Positions 53,011 to 64,000 of a stretch of DNA of 64,000 bases are shown piece after piece. A program made the position numbers and the translations under genes. This DNA comes from Pollenia angustigena. Lineage: Eukaryota; Arthropoda; Insecta; Diptera; Polleniidae. The stretch lies in contig OV884057.1 in assembly GCA_930367215.1 (NCBI GenBank), forward strand, positions 262,960,339-263,024,338, written 5' to 3'. Every line of letters starts with the position of its first letter. Within the stretch, counting starts at the first letter, position 1. The notes beneath the pieces were generated by a model that did not search any database, was not told the origin of the DNA, and saw only the letters and a list, made by a program, of their open reading frames with translations.

Positions 53011-54920
53011 TTTTTTAAATATAAGAAGGATCAAATATTGAACATCAGCTTAATCGAATTTAGGATCTTGGTACGATAGGGTCCTTACAAAACAAGCTTG
53101 TTTGGTTTTAAAAATCAGCGAATTCGACCCGTAATTTTACCTAATGCACATACCATTAGAGTTGGAGAACAAGTGATGGTGAAGCGCACTTCTCTAAAAC
53201 CATAATGAAAATTGTCAATTTAACATAAGTTGAACGGCAAACAATTTCTCGAGTTATGTAGTGCAGCATCCTTAATATTCTTTCTAACGGTAAACCTCGA
53301 GAAGCAGAGTCAATTCAAAAAACGTAATACATAGACATTGAGCCTTCATGTTTGACCTGTGTAATAGATTCTTATAACTATTTTTAAAAGTTATATACAT
53401 ATTTTAATCTTTAAAGTCCTTTTTCAAAGAATATCCTATGTGATCCAAAACACAGAGTATTCAGTTTAATTATGCTTTTTATGTTTTTTAAACTTACATA
53501 TGAAAATATTTAAACAACTTTTTTATTATGTTGTGCACTTATTTTGGAAGTGTATACGACATAATAACAACAATAAATGCCAAAAAATTGATTCATAAAC
53601 CTCCGAATTACAAAACAACTAAGCTGATATAATCTGGTATTTTAAGGTTTGAAGGGCGTGTTTATTTGTTTATGTGTCAACCAACCAGCCAGGCACCCAA
53701 ACCGTCCACGTACTATAGACTGACATAACAGCATCACCATCAAGTATCAACTTTGTTGAGCTGTCAAGCTGAGCGAGCTGTCATATACATACATGCTGAG
53801 CAAAGCCCTGAATTCGTTTCGCATTTTAAATATTGAGTGGCATGAAAAGGCTTTCAAAGCATCCAGAAATGATACAAATGTTGGCTTTTAATTAAAAGCA
53901 ACAAAAATGTATTAATGTAAAAAAAAAACTGCAAATTAAATAAAAAAGTTTGCAGTAGATAGATAAAGACAAGGCAGCTGTTTATACTCACAAATTAAAA
54001 AATTCAATAAATAAACAAAAGGGCTCATCTTCCACAACATTATTCCGATTAAAATCACAAGACAACATCATAATCAGTTATGAAAACATGAAATTATCAC
54101 CATTAATCGTATTCGTACCTCATAAAACATCAGTTACTTAAATGTCAGTCCGTCAGACAGTCAATTTCTTCCCCTTGCAAAATTAGAACTGAATAATGAA
54201 CCAGTTTTTTTCTTTTACTAAAATTTGTTTTTTTAATGCACATTTTTGTGTTTTTTCCCTAAATGTTTTGTGACATTTTCATACAAAATAACAGCAGAGT
54301 TCAAGTAAAAAATAACAAACATGCAGATTTTTTTATTTACGTTGTCTGCCTGAGAAGGGTGGGTTTTTTGTTTGCACTAAACAAGGATGAGGATGCTGCA
54401 TTAAAAATACGCAACTTCATAGAAATCAAGCAGTGGCGTGTTAAAATCTCAGATAATTACGAAACATTTTGACCTTCATTCGTTAAAAAAAAACTCAAAT
54501 ATGTATATAGAAAGGCGGCGAAACGGTCAGAGAGATTAAAACCACGTTGAATTTCGATTAGTTTATTGTGTTTTTAATATAAACAAAAAAATGACATGTT
54601 GTCCACCGTCCTTTTTTTGTTGTATTTTTTTTTTTTTTTTTTTTTTTGAATAAGAATTCCGGAAGGGCTTAATGTACTTTTTATGTATTTTGACACGTCA
54701 TTTTATGATTTTATACAACAAATAAGATTTACTTTTATTGATAACAATCTTTAAAATTTTAAAGTGAGAAAATTTGGATTTAAATTCCGATTAAAAAAGT
54801 GAAATTTTATAGAAAGAAAATCAATTTATCAGTAAAAAAAATTTAACTATGTTGAGAAAAAAAAATTTTTTTAATAAATTCAATGAAAATATAAAGAATT
54901 TTAGTCTCGGGGGCTGCTAA
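53011..54920. other. Unassigned DNA
   Basis: A less AT-rich patch at 53680-53800 contains GAGCTGTCAAGCTGAGCGAG; no frame or repeat recognised. A T run of about 28 lies at 54624-54648. Confidence 0.45.
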
Positions 54921-55559
54921 TTAGTGTTTTTCATACGGGATTTTTCGGGAAATTTGTGCGGGAGTTTCGAGATCTTTTTATTAAATAAGGGCAGCTGCAT
55001 AAAAGTCTTTTTGAATTATATTGTGAAAATTACGTAAACACTTTTTATGTAAGAGATGTTGACAAAGTGAAAAATTACCATTTGAGGAAATTTTGAATGC
55101 AGAAATCAGTAAAGAAGACGCTGATTCGATTCAAAGAAAATCATTTTCATAACAACTGTGATTCATTGGTTGGTTGGTTGGTTTTTAAAAAAAATTTTCT
55201 TCTAATTTCTTTGACCTTTTTTAAATATTTTCTATCTTTATTAATATTTGAGCTTAAGGTCACTTTTATTTTTATTATCGATATTTCGATTTCCTTTGGA
55301 AATCTTCTTCAGGATATTATATGTATTTATAAATTTTAATAAAAATTAACATTTAAAAATTTTAAAATTTTTTCAACATTCAACAATAACATTTCATAAA
55401 ATCAAAATATTAAAAAATTAAAAAGAGGAAACAAAAAACAATTTTAAAATATTTCCCTTTTTCGTCAAAAATTTTTTAACAAATCTAACTTAAGCCATCT
55501 TAACTTTATTTTACAAACAACCATAGATCTAAACCTATTTCCCTTTTCGTTTTTAAATT
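54921..55559. other. AT-rich DNA with a possible hAT end
   Basis: GTGTTTTTCATACGGGATTT-TTCGGGAAATT near 54928 resembles CCCGGGAAAT-type hAT termini; a similar inverted patch is at 57070-57125. The pairing is loose. Confidence 0.3.
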
Positions 55560-55740
55560 AAGCTTTAGTTTATCAAACTTAGTTTTTTTGATGAAAAAAG
55601 AAATTTTACGACATGAAATTAAACAACAATTTATTGATAATTTTTATTCTTGACGGTTTACCTTTAGACTGCCAGCCGATGCATTTGCGCAATCGGTAAA
55701 ACTGCAAAGAGTGGTTATTCTCGAAACATGTCAAGAATAA
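55560..55740. mobile_element. Rearranged copy of the tRNA-headed SINE
   Basis: 55600-55656 is SINE body on the minus strand (TTACGACATGAAATTAA, TTATTGATAATTTT, TTCTTGAC). It is followed by GACTGCCAGC at 55669 and GAGTGGTTATTCTCGAAACA near 55713, which is head sequence on the plus strand lacking the B box. A head-to-head inversion or recombinant. Confidence 0.6.
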
Positions 55741-55800
55741 AGTTGATCAAAAAATTTTTTATAAATTATTCCTTCATTAAAAAAATGATTTAATAAACAC

Positions 55801-55851
55801 TAATGGCCAATTTCACCAATTTTTTGAAAGTGAAATTGGCCATAAATTTGA
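55801..55851. repeat. Short relic of the GGCCAGTTTCACC MITE
   Basis: TAATGGCCAATTTCACCAA and TGAAATTGGCCATAAA in inverted order about 15 bp apart. Confidence 0.6.
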
Positions 55852-56287
55852 TGAATCTTAAATAAAATATCAAAAATTTCGAAAATAACTTTTTTTTAAA
55901 GGAATTTTCAATTTTTGAAGGGAGTGGTCAAACAACTTAAAGTGTCCATTATATAATGTTCCTTTAACTATAACGATCGGCAAAATCAGGGCGCCGCGTT
56001 TTCTCTTCTCCATTTTATTCTTTTTAATACTCTTTTATTACGCACGTGTGCACACGTTGTTTAACGATATTAACAACAACCTATGTTTAATTCATACAAC
56101 GCATACAATCGCAAAATATAATAGTATAGGTTGCCGATCGCAGCTATAAAGGCAGACATCGGTAAAAGTGGAACGTGTTTTCTCATTGACAGCCTATTTG
56201 AAACGATTCTGTAAATGCTGATTATGTTCTCATATGCTTTTTTCAAAGAAATACTTTTTTTGGTTTTATTAATGCATTATTTCCATA

Positions 56288-56538
56288 TCGAGCCCTTACC
56301 GCAAAAATAGCTTAAGTGACATAATTTTTAATTTTTTTTTTTTAATAAATGACTATTGGCAACACTTGCATTATCTCGTAAAATGTCATGGTCACATAAG
56401 GTACCGTTACGATTTTATAGCAAAAACAATTTTAGCTTAAGCGACCACTTCATACAAAATGTTTATGAAATAAAAAAAACCTTCTCCTATAAAATTGTGT
56501 TTTCGTCGCTTTAGCTTTTTTTGCGGTTAGAGCTCGAT
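56288..56538. mobile_element. About 250-bp MITE (ATCGAGCCCTTACCGC ends)
   Basis: ATCGAGCCCTTACCGCAAAA at the left and the inverted ATCGAGCTCTAACCGCAAAA at the right continue for about 33 bp. GGCAACACTTG inside (56357) is an isolated hAT-like word. Confidence 0.75.
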
Positions 56539-59350
56539 GTAAGGAGATGAAATTCTTATATTTTGTTTAACTTACGTGCAATACATTTTTAAGATAACCC
56601 CTTTTTTATTGAGTCAATATTCCGTTTTTTGACATAATCATCTTTCTGTTTACACAAACACAATTTAGCTAACTCAATTAGCAATTAACTTAAGGAAAAT
56701 GTAAACAGCTTTTGACATCTTAAAAGAAAAAAGCAAATAAACATATGGCTTTTGCGCAGACCCAATGGATGGACCTTTGTTTTCGTTGCTTTGTTGTTAT
56801 CAAAAATTTCACTAAACACACTTGTTACAGTGTTGCATTTAAATTTTACTCAATATTTATAACAATTTCGTATTAATTGAGCAATAACTAAATTGCAATT
56901 TTGTATGAATAATTGAGCTCAATAATGGCATTTATTGCGTAAAACTCAACTAGGGTGAATATCAGAACAAGGTATAATGCATTTGTAAACTTATTTAATA
57001 GATCTCATGAATTGTTATTTGTTTAAATAAATTAAATTTAATAATATTTTGCATAATTTTGTATTGGGTGGAAATGCCCGGGAAATTGAAAAACCCATCC
57101 CGCGTTCCTGGAAAGTCCGGGAAAGAGAAACTCTAACGTAATAAATATAAAAACTTCTAAAGAACTTAGCCGTTTTTAATGAAACAAAGTAAATTAGATT
57201 AAGGATATTTTGAAATATTGCACGCATTTATTATTTTGCCACACTATAATTTGCAACTGTATGGCAGCTTTAAATAAATGTAGAATCTTTCTCTAGTCTC
57301 AATCCTGTCAATGATAAAATAAACTTTAATTCTAAACAACTGTTTTGTGGTTGTTTGGAATTTTGTTACTAACAGTGTTTCTAATGGCTTCATTTTAAAA
57401 ATCAACCAAAAGTTTATAGAATTGTTGTACGTACTTCCAAAACACATCTGTACCTTATTAAATATAAAATACATAATTCATCCTAAACAAATAAAACAAT
57501 TAAATGTCCAAAAACAAAAGGACAATTACAACTGTAAAATTAACCGCTTTTGTTAGCCATCTACGCAACATCATAATTGTTATTGGTTGGTCAACCAATT
57601 GTCATAAACAATTTTTCAAATCAAACTGAACGAAATATCCTAAAAGAATGTTGTCATAATTTCAAAAATCCAAAAAAAAAACCTTAAATTGTGCACGCCA
57701 ACTGATTTCTTTGAAATAATAAATTGAAATAACGGAAGGACACGCGCTTGTTTTTACATAAAATTATAAAAATGATTTGTAAGACTACAAATTACATCCC
57801 ATTTGTGAAGTGAAGTGTGAACAACTGACCCTTTTGTTGGTGCTGAATTCGATACAATGAGAGAAATTCAGAGTTAATCAAATTTGTGTAGAGTCCAGAA
57901 AAACAATAGCAACCATAAATATTTATTAGCTCTTGGTCACGATTAAAATTAAAATAATTTTAAAGTTTAAATGATCCTGCGGCGTTAGAAAAGTATCCCT
58001 TTTGACCAGGCACGCGATACAAACGAGTGGACGTTGGTCATTCAAGTTTGAAACTTAAATGCTCGGCAGTGCTCAGAAGCAGCTGTCAATAAGTCGTTTT
58101 TATAAACGGATTTGTTTTTTTCAATACTTTGTATTTTAATAAAAAGTTTGGTTATTTTCCTTAAGGGATTTAGAATAAATTTTGTTTTTCTTGGGAAATG
58201 TTTTACTGGCCACTGAAAAACAAAACAGTATTTATTTTAAATATTAAACAACATCCCTGGTCTAACCTTCAAACAGTTCGTACCCCATGTAGAGAATGTG
58301 CATTAGGCGATCGTTTGTTTCGGCAAAAAAGAAAGGCGTTGCTACATTTTTGTTCATAAATGTTCTGTGCGCATGCGCGATTGAATATTTGGTGCTGATA
58401 GCTAAAGGATTAGAGGCGTCTTTCCTTTAGATAACACAATTGCCGTATGGCTGTATGTTGTCATCACATTTTAAAAACTTTTTTGTTTTAAATTGCCTCA
58501 ATGTTTCACTTTCAGTGGTTTTTATTGTTCGCAACCAATTTACCGTGAAGTGGCTGCATTGACTGCTTTGTCACTTTCATTGTGTAGCAGAAGAATTATA
58601 ACCTTTTTTGGGGTAAAAGTTGACAAATTTTCAATTGTTTTTTATTTCTATTGACTGTAAGATTTATTATTGATTGTCGTTTTGATGGTATTGAAATTGT
58701 GAAGGGATTGAAATTAGAAAAAAACTAAACGGATTTTTTACTCTTTCATTAGCTTAAAGTAATCAATAATCCAGATGTTTTCAGAATCAATGTTAAAAAA
58801 TATATCTATAAAATTTTCAATTTTTTTTAGAAATTATGTAATTGAAATGTTTTTTTTAACAACAAAATTCAATTTGGAAAATATTACCAAATTTGTAGAA
58901 ATAAATTATTTTAACGCAATGGATATTCTTTAAAAAACTAAAAATAAAATTTAATTATAAGCTTGTATGGTAATTTTGTTGGCGGAACGAGAGCTATGCA
59001 CGTGAGTGGTTTTAGACTCAAGATCACGCACGCTCAAAATTATAGAAAATGTTATCCCATACGCTTACGCACGATCACGCGTACTAACAAAAATTTTGTT
59101 ATCTTCCACGCTCACTTTCGAATCATTTTTAAAGTCACAAAAGAAATATTTTATTTAAAAAGTACATTTTCTAACAGACGAAATTTATACCAGGAATGTA
59201 ACCAAAACAGATACCGATATATCGGCGATACTTAAGGTTTGCCGATTTATCGATATCGGCGATATTTTACTTTGCATAACAACTATCTGAGCTACCTTAA
59301 CTAAAGCGGTAGGCATTCTTTTATCATTCAAATTATATTTTTCATTCATT
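56539..59350. other. Unassigned DNA
   Basis: About 2.8 kb. A small hairpin TTGGTTGGTCAACCAA lies at 57584-57599. A somewhat GC-richer patch at 57970-58100 and another at 58255-58440 carry no recognisable frame. Clustered CGATAT words occur at 59210-59265. Confidence 0.45.
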
Positions 59351-59500
59351 TTCAATAAAACAAACCGACAGATTGATCTGTAAAATAAGATTTTCCAGCC
59401 GGGTGATGTTGAGTTCGCGTTCTGAAGGTTTCTTTTGTGTAAACTGTATGAAAATGAAAATTTTGATAAGAAAATCGCTTGAAGCGGAGCATAAAATCCA
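59351..59500. repeat. Dispersed repeat R2, copy 2
   Basis: Matches 28003-28160 (TTTCAATAAAACAAACCGAC, ATAAGATTTTCCAGCCGGGT). Confidence 0.65.
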
Positions 59501-60251
59501 AACAGAATAATGATACATTTTTAAAAAAATATCATTCGAGAAAAAAGTCATAAAATAATATTTTTGTTAAAAAATCATCACAAATATGATAAAATGATGA
59601 TTCTGGCAACGCTAGTCGTAGTCATTTGACACTTTGTCGATGACAATGTAAAACACATAGAAATTGAGCGTAGTTGTGTCGTTTACGACAATCATAATAC
59701 CAATTTTTAAAAACGTCTGGTTTTCGACAACGACACTCAAAAAGGCCGAATATCTTAAGCTATTATATTGCATAATGAAAAAAGTGCTCCTCTTGAGTTT
59801 TGTTAATTTTACCTTGAACTCAAATTGAATATGCGTATCGGTATCGGAACCGGTATCACCAATATTTAATTTTGAGTATGGCTTCATATCGGCAAAGAGG
59901 CCTAACGTGCATGGTTTTAAAATTTTTAACACGCGCAATCACGTACGCAAATTTTATATTTATATCCGGTAGATTGATTACCTTTTTTGGGTTGAGAATC
60001 AAAACCAATTTAGAACATTATCTTAAGTTGTAGTAAAATATCTTATAGTCCCTGCTACTTCGGTTCCTTCAGATATCAGCAGCACAATTATTTCTATTCT
60101 TGTGGCGCACGCAGGAAAACTTTATTCAGCGAAGCTACCTGTCGCGTCCTACTGGAGGAAAAAACCCACAAGCCACGCAGTTAACTATAGTATGCGAAGC
60201 CAGTTTTCAACTATTTCAACTACTTAACTTTAGTGTCTCCGGAACTGAAAT
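59501..60251. other. Unassigned DNA
   Basis: GTCGTTTACGACAATC near 59677 echoes the arms of the 12257-14314 foldback. Nothing else recognised. Confidence 0.4.
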
Positions 60252-60386
60252 GAGAGATAAAGCCATTTTCTAATATTGCAAATATGAGCTAAGGCCATGA
60301 TGGCTTTATCTTCCATTCAAATGAAAAAAAAGGCTTTATCTCCCTATTGAATGATAGATAAAGCCATCATGGTCCTTATCTCTCAC
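60252..60386. repeat. Foldback of GATAAAGCCAT motifs
   Basis: GAGAGATAAAGCCAT, ATGGCTTTATC, GGCTTTATCTCC and GATAAAGCCATCATGG alternate in orientation, giving several possible hairpins. Confidence 0.65.
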
Positions 60387-60676
60387 ATGGTTTTTTGTTT
60401 GGAATTCCTCGCGTAGAAGCTCTGCTGTAGAGATCTAAGGAACGCTTATTTCACGCTTTGAAAACTGACATGATTTACGTGCATAAAGTTAGTGAAAAAA
60501 ATGAAGCATTGAAAAATTTTTATTTCGGCGCTTAAAAAATTTTTTATATATCTAAAATATTTTTGGAATAATAATTATGTATAATTTTTGTAAAATAAAG
60601 TTAAAATTTTAATTTTTTAATCAAAAGAATAAATGATTTCACTGCATCAGTAAAGCAGTAGAAAATGTTATCTTAA
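60387..60676. other. AT-rich spacer
   Basis: Nothing recognised. Confidence 0.4.
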
Positions 60677-60842
60677 GGCCCCTCTTACGGTTCACAACTC
60701 AACTCAGTTGAATTGTAATTAAGACAACTATTTGTGATCAGTTGTAATTTTTGTTATGTTTTTGTTTACCGCAATATAGCAAAGTTGTAAACTATAATAC
60801 AAAAATTAAGAAATTAAGAATTAATGAATCGTAATAGGGGCC
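60677..60842. mobile_element. 166-bp MITE (GGCCCCTCTTACG ends), TTAA context
   Basis: GGCCCCTCTTACGGTTCA pairs with TGAATCGTAATAGGGGCC; TTAA is at both junctions. The terminus resembles the TTA-flanked 17947-18130 element. Confidence 0.75.
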
Positions 60843-61034
60843 TTAAAAAACGAATAAACAGTGAATCGTTTCTTGTATTTAGCACCGCATTTAGGAACTG
60901 TAGGATTGTATGCCTTATCTTACATCAGTAGAGTAAGGCAGTAATTTTAAGAAGCAAAAAAGGAAGCGGTTGGGCTGCAGTATAGATGTTTTTTGCTTCC
61001 AAATCTTGAACATTTTTTGCTGGGCGTTTTATAA

Positions 61035-61361
61035 CACTGGGTCTCCACCTTGCAATTTTTATTGCTAAGCACAAGCCAAAACGTCGGCAGAACAATGGCG
61101 CAATAATTGCTGATTATATTGCTGGAGAACACGTGAAATTGCTTTACCATAAACAAACGTATAGAGAAATGAAATGTCAGATAAATGACAACGGATTTTA
61201 CAGCAGATTGCTAAGCAATAATTGCTCAAGCAATCAGAAGAGCAATCATTGCGCAATGGATTGCCACTCATGGCAATATGCGGTCTATACGTCGCAAATT
61301 TAATTGAGCAATCAAATTTGACGTTCGCCGCAACAAATATTGCTACGTGGAGACCCGGGGT
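61035..61361. mobile_element. About 325-bp MITE dense in AGCAAT/ATTGCT words
   Basis: CTGGGTCTCCACCTTGCAAT at the left pairs with ATTGCTACGTGGAGACCCGG at the right. Between them GCAAT or ATTGC occurs more than fifteen times in both orientations. Confidence 0.75.
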
Positions 61362-61812
61362 AAGTAAATGACATACAATGTTACCAGAAAATTATTTCCT
61401 CCACGCCGAAAAATAGTTCCCCATACAATATCCTACACATTTTATATAAAAATATTAATAGCAAAAACAAATTGAATCAAGAACATTTTTATATATTTAA
61501 AATGCCAATCAAAAACTTAAAAAACTTTGATAATTTTTAGCACAGTTTTTAACACAATAGTTTTATGTTTTCTGGAAATAACAAAAACGTCTGATATGCA
61601 AAGTTAAAACAAGTATCTACAATATAAACATAACCTGTTGGATTTTCCCTAAGCTACTTTTTAAATATGTAGGATGTTTTCTTATTTCTTGCAACACTGG
61701 TGAAAATCAAATCAAAAATTTCGGTACCGTTTGAATATAAAGTATCAAAGTTTTTAAAACGTACGTAATTAAAATTTTTGTTAAATTATATCTTATCTTG
61801 TTAAAACTTTAA
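61362..61812. other. AT-rich spacer
   Basis: Isolated hAT-like words (GCAACACTGG at 61691) without partner. Confidence 0.4.
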
Positions 61813-62049
61813 GGGCCGTTTTCACAACTTACCGATTGCTAAAGATAGAATTTTATCTTTTACCTTTTCTATCGATTGCTTAAGATAGAATTTTATCTTT
61901 TAAACTGTTCCATTATTGCAATTTTTTACTGACCTCCCTTTCTCTAATTTATCGCTCACTTAAGGTTAAAGTTAAGTTGTAAAAATGGAACACTGTTTAT
62001 TCGGCCGATAAAATCCTATCTTTAGCTAGCGATAAGTTGTGAAACCGGG
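61813..62049. mobile_element. About 235-bp MITE (GGCCGTTTTCACAAC ends)
   Basis: GGCCGTTTTCACAACTTACC pairs with GATAAGTTGTGAAACCGG; AAGATAGAATTTTATCTTTT is repeated twice near the left arm and the inverse is near the right. The terminus is similar to the GGCCAGTTTCACC family. Confidence 0.75.
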
Positions 62050-63866
62050 AGAGTTGAATTTTAATTAAATATATAATTTATTACTAAATTATATATTTTT
62101 TAATCTTAAAATTATAATACAATTTAATTAATGGAAATTATAATTATATGGCATATAAACGTAACTATTGGGTGTAAATATGCCGTTTTATTCATTTAAA
62201 TTAAAATATTTTACCTTAAAAGCGCAGTTTTTTTACTTAAATTTTCTAAATATGACATCCGGTCTACAGAAACATCGACAGTGTAGCTTTTGGTTAGATT
62301 TTTAAGTTTAACTAGTAATTAGCCGTTATTAAAACCCACATTATCAACTCCTTTTTTCACGCTGATGGTGCGTCATACGCCCTTACATGAGCGTAGAAAA
62401 AACACACGTCCATCCGACCCACTTCAACTGGAAACAGCAACAATTTAGTTCGTAGGAACAAACAATTTAACTCTGCAATTATGGACAAATAAAATACATC
62501 AGAGTGCAGAGCCAAGTACCATAAACAGTTCCATTGTAATCAAATACTTGCAGTTGGATTACCGCTTTCGGAAAAAACAAATGCTCATCAAAAGTTTATT
62601 TTTTGCAATCCCAGCCTTTAAAACAATAATAATTGTTAGTTATGTTACGACATATAAAATATTATTTAAAAAAAAAACGAATACTTCACTGTTTAAAAAA
62701 AAAGGAAAAAATTAAAATTTGCATAAATTAACGGTGGCTTGCTTCGAGTTTAGAAGGGTTGCTTTCAAAAACCCGCTGCGAGAGTTGTTCAGTATGGAAA
62801 TAGAAAACGTAAATTTTTAAAATTTTTTCAAAAGTTTTTTTTTTTGTTCTTATTTGAAGTGGTGCTTTAAATTCAAACGTTGTATGTTTCGTTTTGATTT
62901 AATCCTTTTGTTATTTTGTAAGTATTTCTGTTAAAGACAAAATAGTATTAAAACAAACGGTTTTGAATTTCACACATGAAGTGGATGATTGCAGTCGAAA
63001 TTTGAAATGGACTTACGCCTTCGGACATGTAAAATACATAAAACACGCAGCATAAAAGAAGTGGTGCTACAAACAAATGTTGATTATGATAGTAATGATT
63101 TTTAAACGTTGATTTATTTTACATTGAATCATAATCTGATGGACTGGTGATGTTGTGGTCGAGTGTATTTATATGATTTTTAATACTGGCTTTTGGCAAA
63201 ATTTGGGCGTTAACTTGAAATCGCCTTAACCCGCATAATTGTCGTAATGTTATGGGTTTTAGAATTATTTTTTTCGTTTTCTTTCCAATGAAAGGGTTAA
63301 GTAGGGTTTGCATTTAGTCGCAAACTTTTCGCGATACCGATTCAAATTTATTTCGTTAATAGCCATTATCGATTAAACGCAGCTTCAATTGTTCTCTATT
63401 AAATTTCAAATTACAACACAGTTTTTTTTTAAATAACTTGTTAAAAATTTCAGTTTTAAAAAATAAATTCAGATCGTCAATGTTATTCACACTGAATTTA
63501 ATATGTCAGCTTAGGAAAAGCAGAAGTTCCCTAACTATGCACTTTTAAATTTTGGCAATTAAGGTGTTTGAAAATAACTATTGCCAACTTTTGTCCAAAG
63601 ACTATCGCTAAAACAGAATAAAAAAATAACTAGAAAAAAGCAATGTTTTTGATTTTTTAAAAATTTTGCGATAAATCGCTAGAACCCCGTCATCATTTCA
63701 TTTACATAAAATTTTATAAAATTATGAATAAAAAAACAATTTGGTAATGCACCATCAAGTGCAATTTTTAAAAAAGGCTTCCGGAAACAAGTAAATAGGT
63801 AAATAAGCAAGAGTTTTAAGAGAATTTTTTTAATATTTTTTATTATAAAAGAAGGATCTATGACAA
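62050..63866. other. Unassigned AT-rich DNA
   Basis: About 1.8 kb, no gene or repeat copy recognised. The frame at 63119-63313 is chance. Confidence 0.45.
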
Positions 63867-64000
63867 TTATGTGTGAAATGAAATATCGGTCAAATTCTTG
63901 CCACGGCTTCGGTGGCATACCTCTATCCGCTGGTCCATATTTCCAATGACGCTGAGACATTATGAGTTTCAATGTTGTCAATGTGCCGAATTATCTTTAG
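63867..64000 (-). pseudogene. Tc1/mariner-type transposase C-terminus, running off the window
   Basis: Minus-strand translation gives IRHIDNIETHNVSAS and, after one frame change, VIGNMDQRIEVCHRSRGKNL and TDISFHT with a stop at 63867-63869. This is the C-terminal IQPH...VIENWDKR-x-x-x-CxRSRGGHL-x-DIVFHT region of the same transposase family as the other four relics. The N-terminal parts, if present, lie beyond position 64000. The frameshift means it is not functional as read. The longer open frame on this strand (63679-63981) is in the wrong phase and is a shadow. Confidence 0.75.

Noticed and set aside
54921..57140. A 2.2-kb hAT element between CCCGGGAAAT-like patches
   Set aside because: The two ends pair poorly and no 8-bp duplication was found.
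63679..63981. 100-codon minus-strand frame starting MTTLKLIMSQRHWKYGP
   Set aside because: Another phase of the same strand reads as the transposase C-terminus; this frame is a shadow plus AT-rich read-through.

Overview
The window is an AT-rich, gene-poor piece of insect nuclear DNA, most likely from a calyptrate fly (blow fly or house fly type). The grounds are the repeat content: RTE, Jockey and LOA/I-type LINEs, hAT and Tc1/mariner relics, DINE-1-like Helentron pieces carrying a GTCY microsatellite, and a dense layer of short inverted-repeat elements (MITEs). The species call is inference. I found no rRNA, genuine tRNA, CRISPR array or complete host protein gene. Almost every open frame is chance or transposon-derived. 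Two short stretches (11147-11204 and 25833-26027) look like possible coding exons because each ends at a good splice donor.

Layout. 188-3705 is a 5'-truncated RTE-type LINE with a 10-bp target duplication; a second LINE (LOA/I type, minus strand, 1878-3507) has jumped into its reading frame. 5440-7067 holds a tRNA-headed SINE broken by a 750-bp MITE, then a decayed Tc1/mariner-type transposase. 7355-16683 is MITE-rich and contains a 2.06-kb foldback element (12257-14314) built of GTCGT/ACGAC palindromes, whose empty site survives at 18883. 17696-21603 contains an hAT-like foldback, a MITE interrupted by a poly(A)-tailed LINE, and a 1.88-kb Tc1-like element with TIRs and a dead transposase. 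23.5-32.1 kb has another transposase relic, SINE pieces, a 40-bp tandem array, an 1.03-kb hAT element and a DINE fragment. 32.1-37.3 kb is mostly unassigned DNA with one more transposase relic and a pogo-like end. 37.36-38.5 kb is a degenerate Jockey LINE split by a MITE.

39.8-44.4 kb is the most striking locus, a nest at least five elements deep: a MITE holding a 4.17-kb hAT, which holds a DINE-1-like element, which holds a second hAT, which holds a 1.03-kb TIR element. 45.1-47.3 kb is a pair of DINE-1-like elements with another hAT inside. 48.6-49.5 kb is a second copy of the 7.4-kb TIR element, interrupted by two further MITEs whose exact empty sites are readable in the first copy. 51.9-53.0 kb is a dead RTE LINE. 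The rest is AT-rich DNA with scattered MITEs, ending in the C-terminus of a fifth Tc1-type transposase.

The sequences do not form a pathway. The value of the window is that several insertions can be read against an empty copy elsewhere in the same 64 kb, which gives insertion boundaries, target duplications and relative order without an outside reference.
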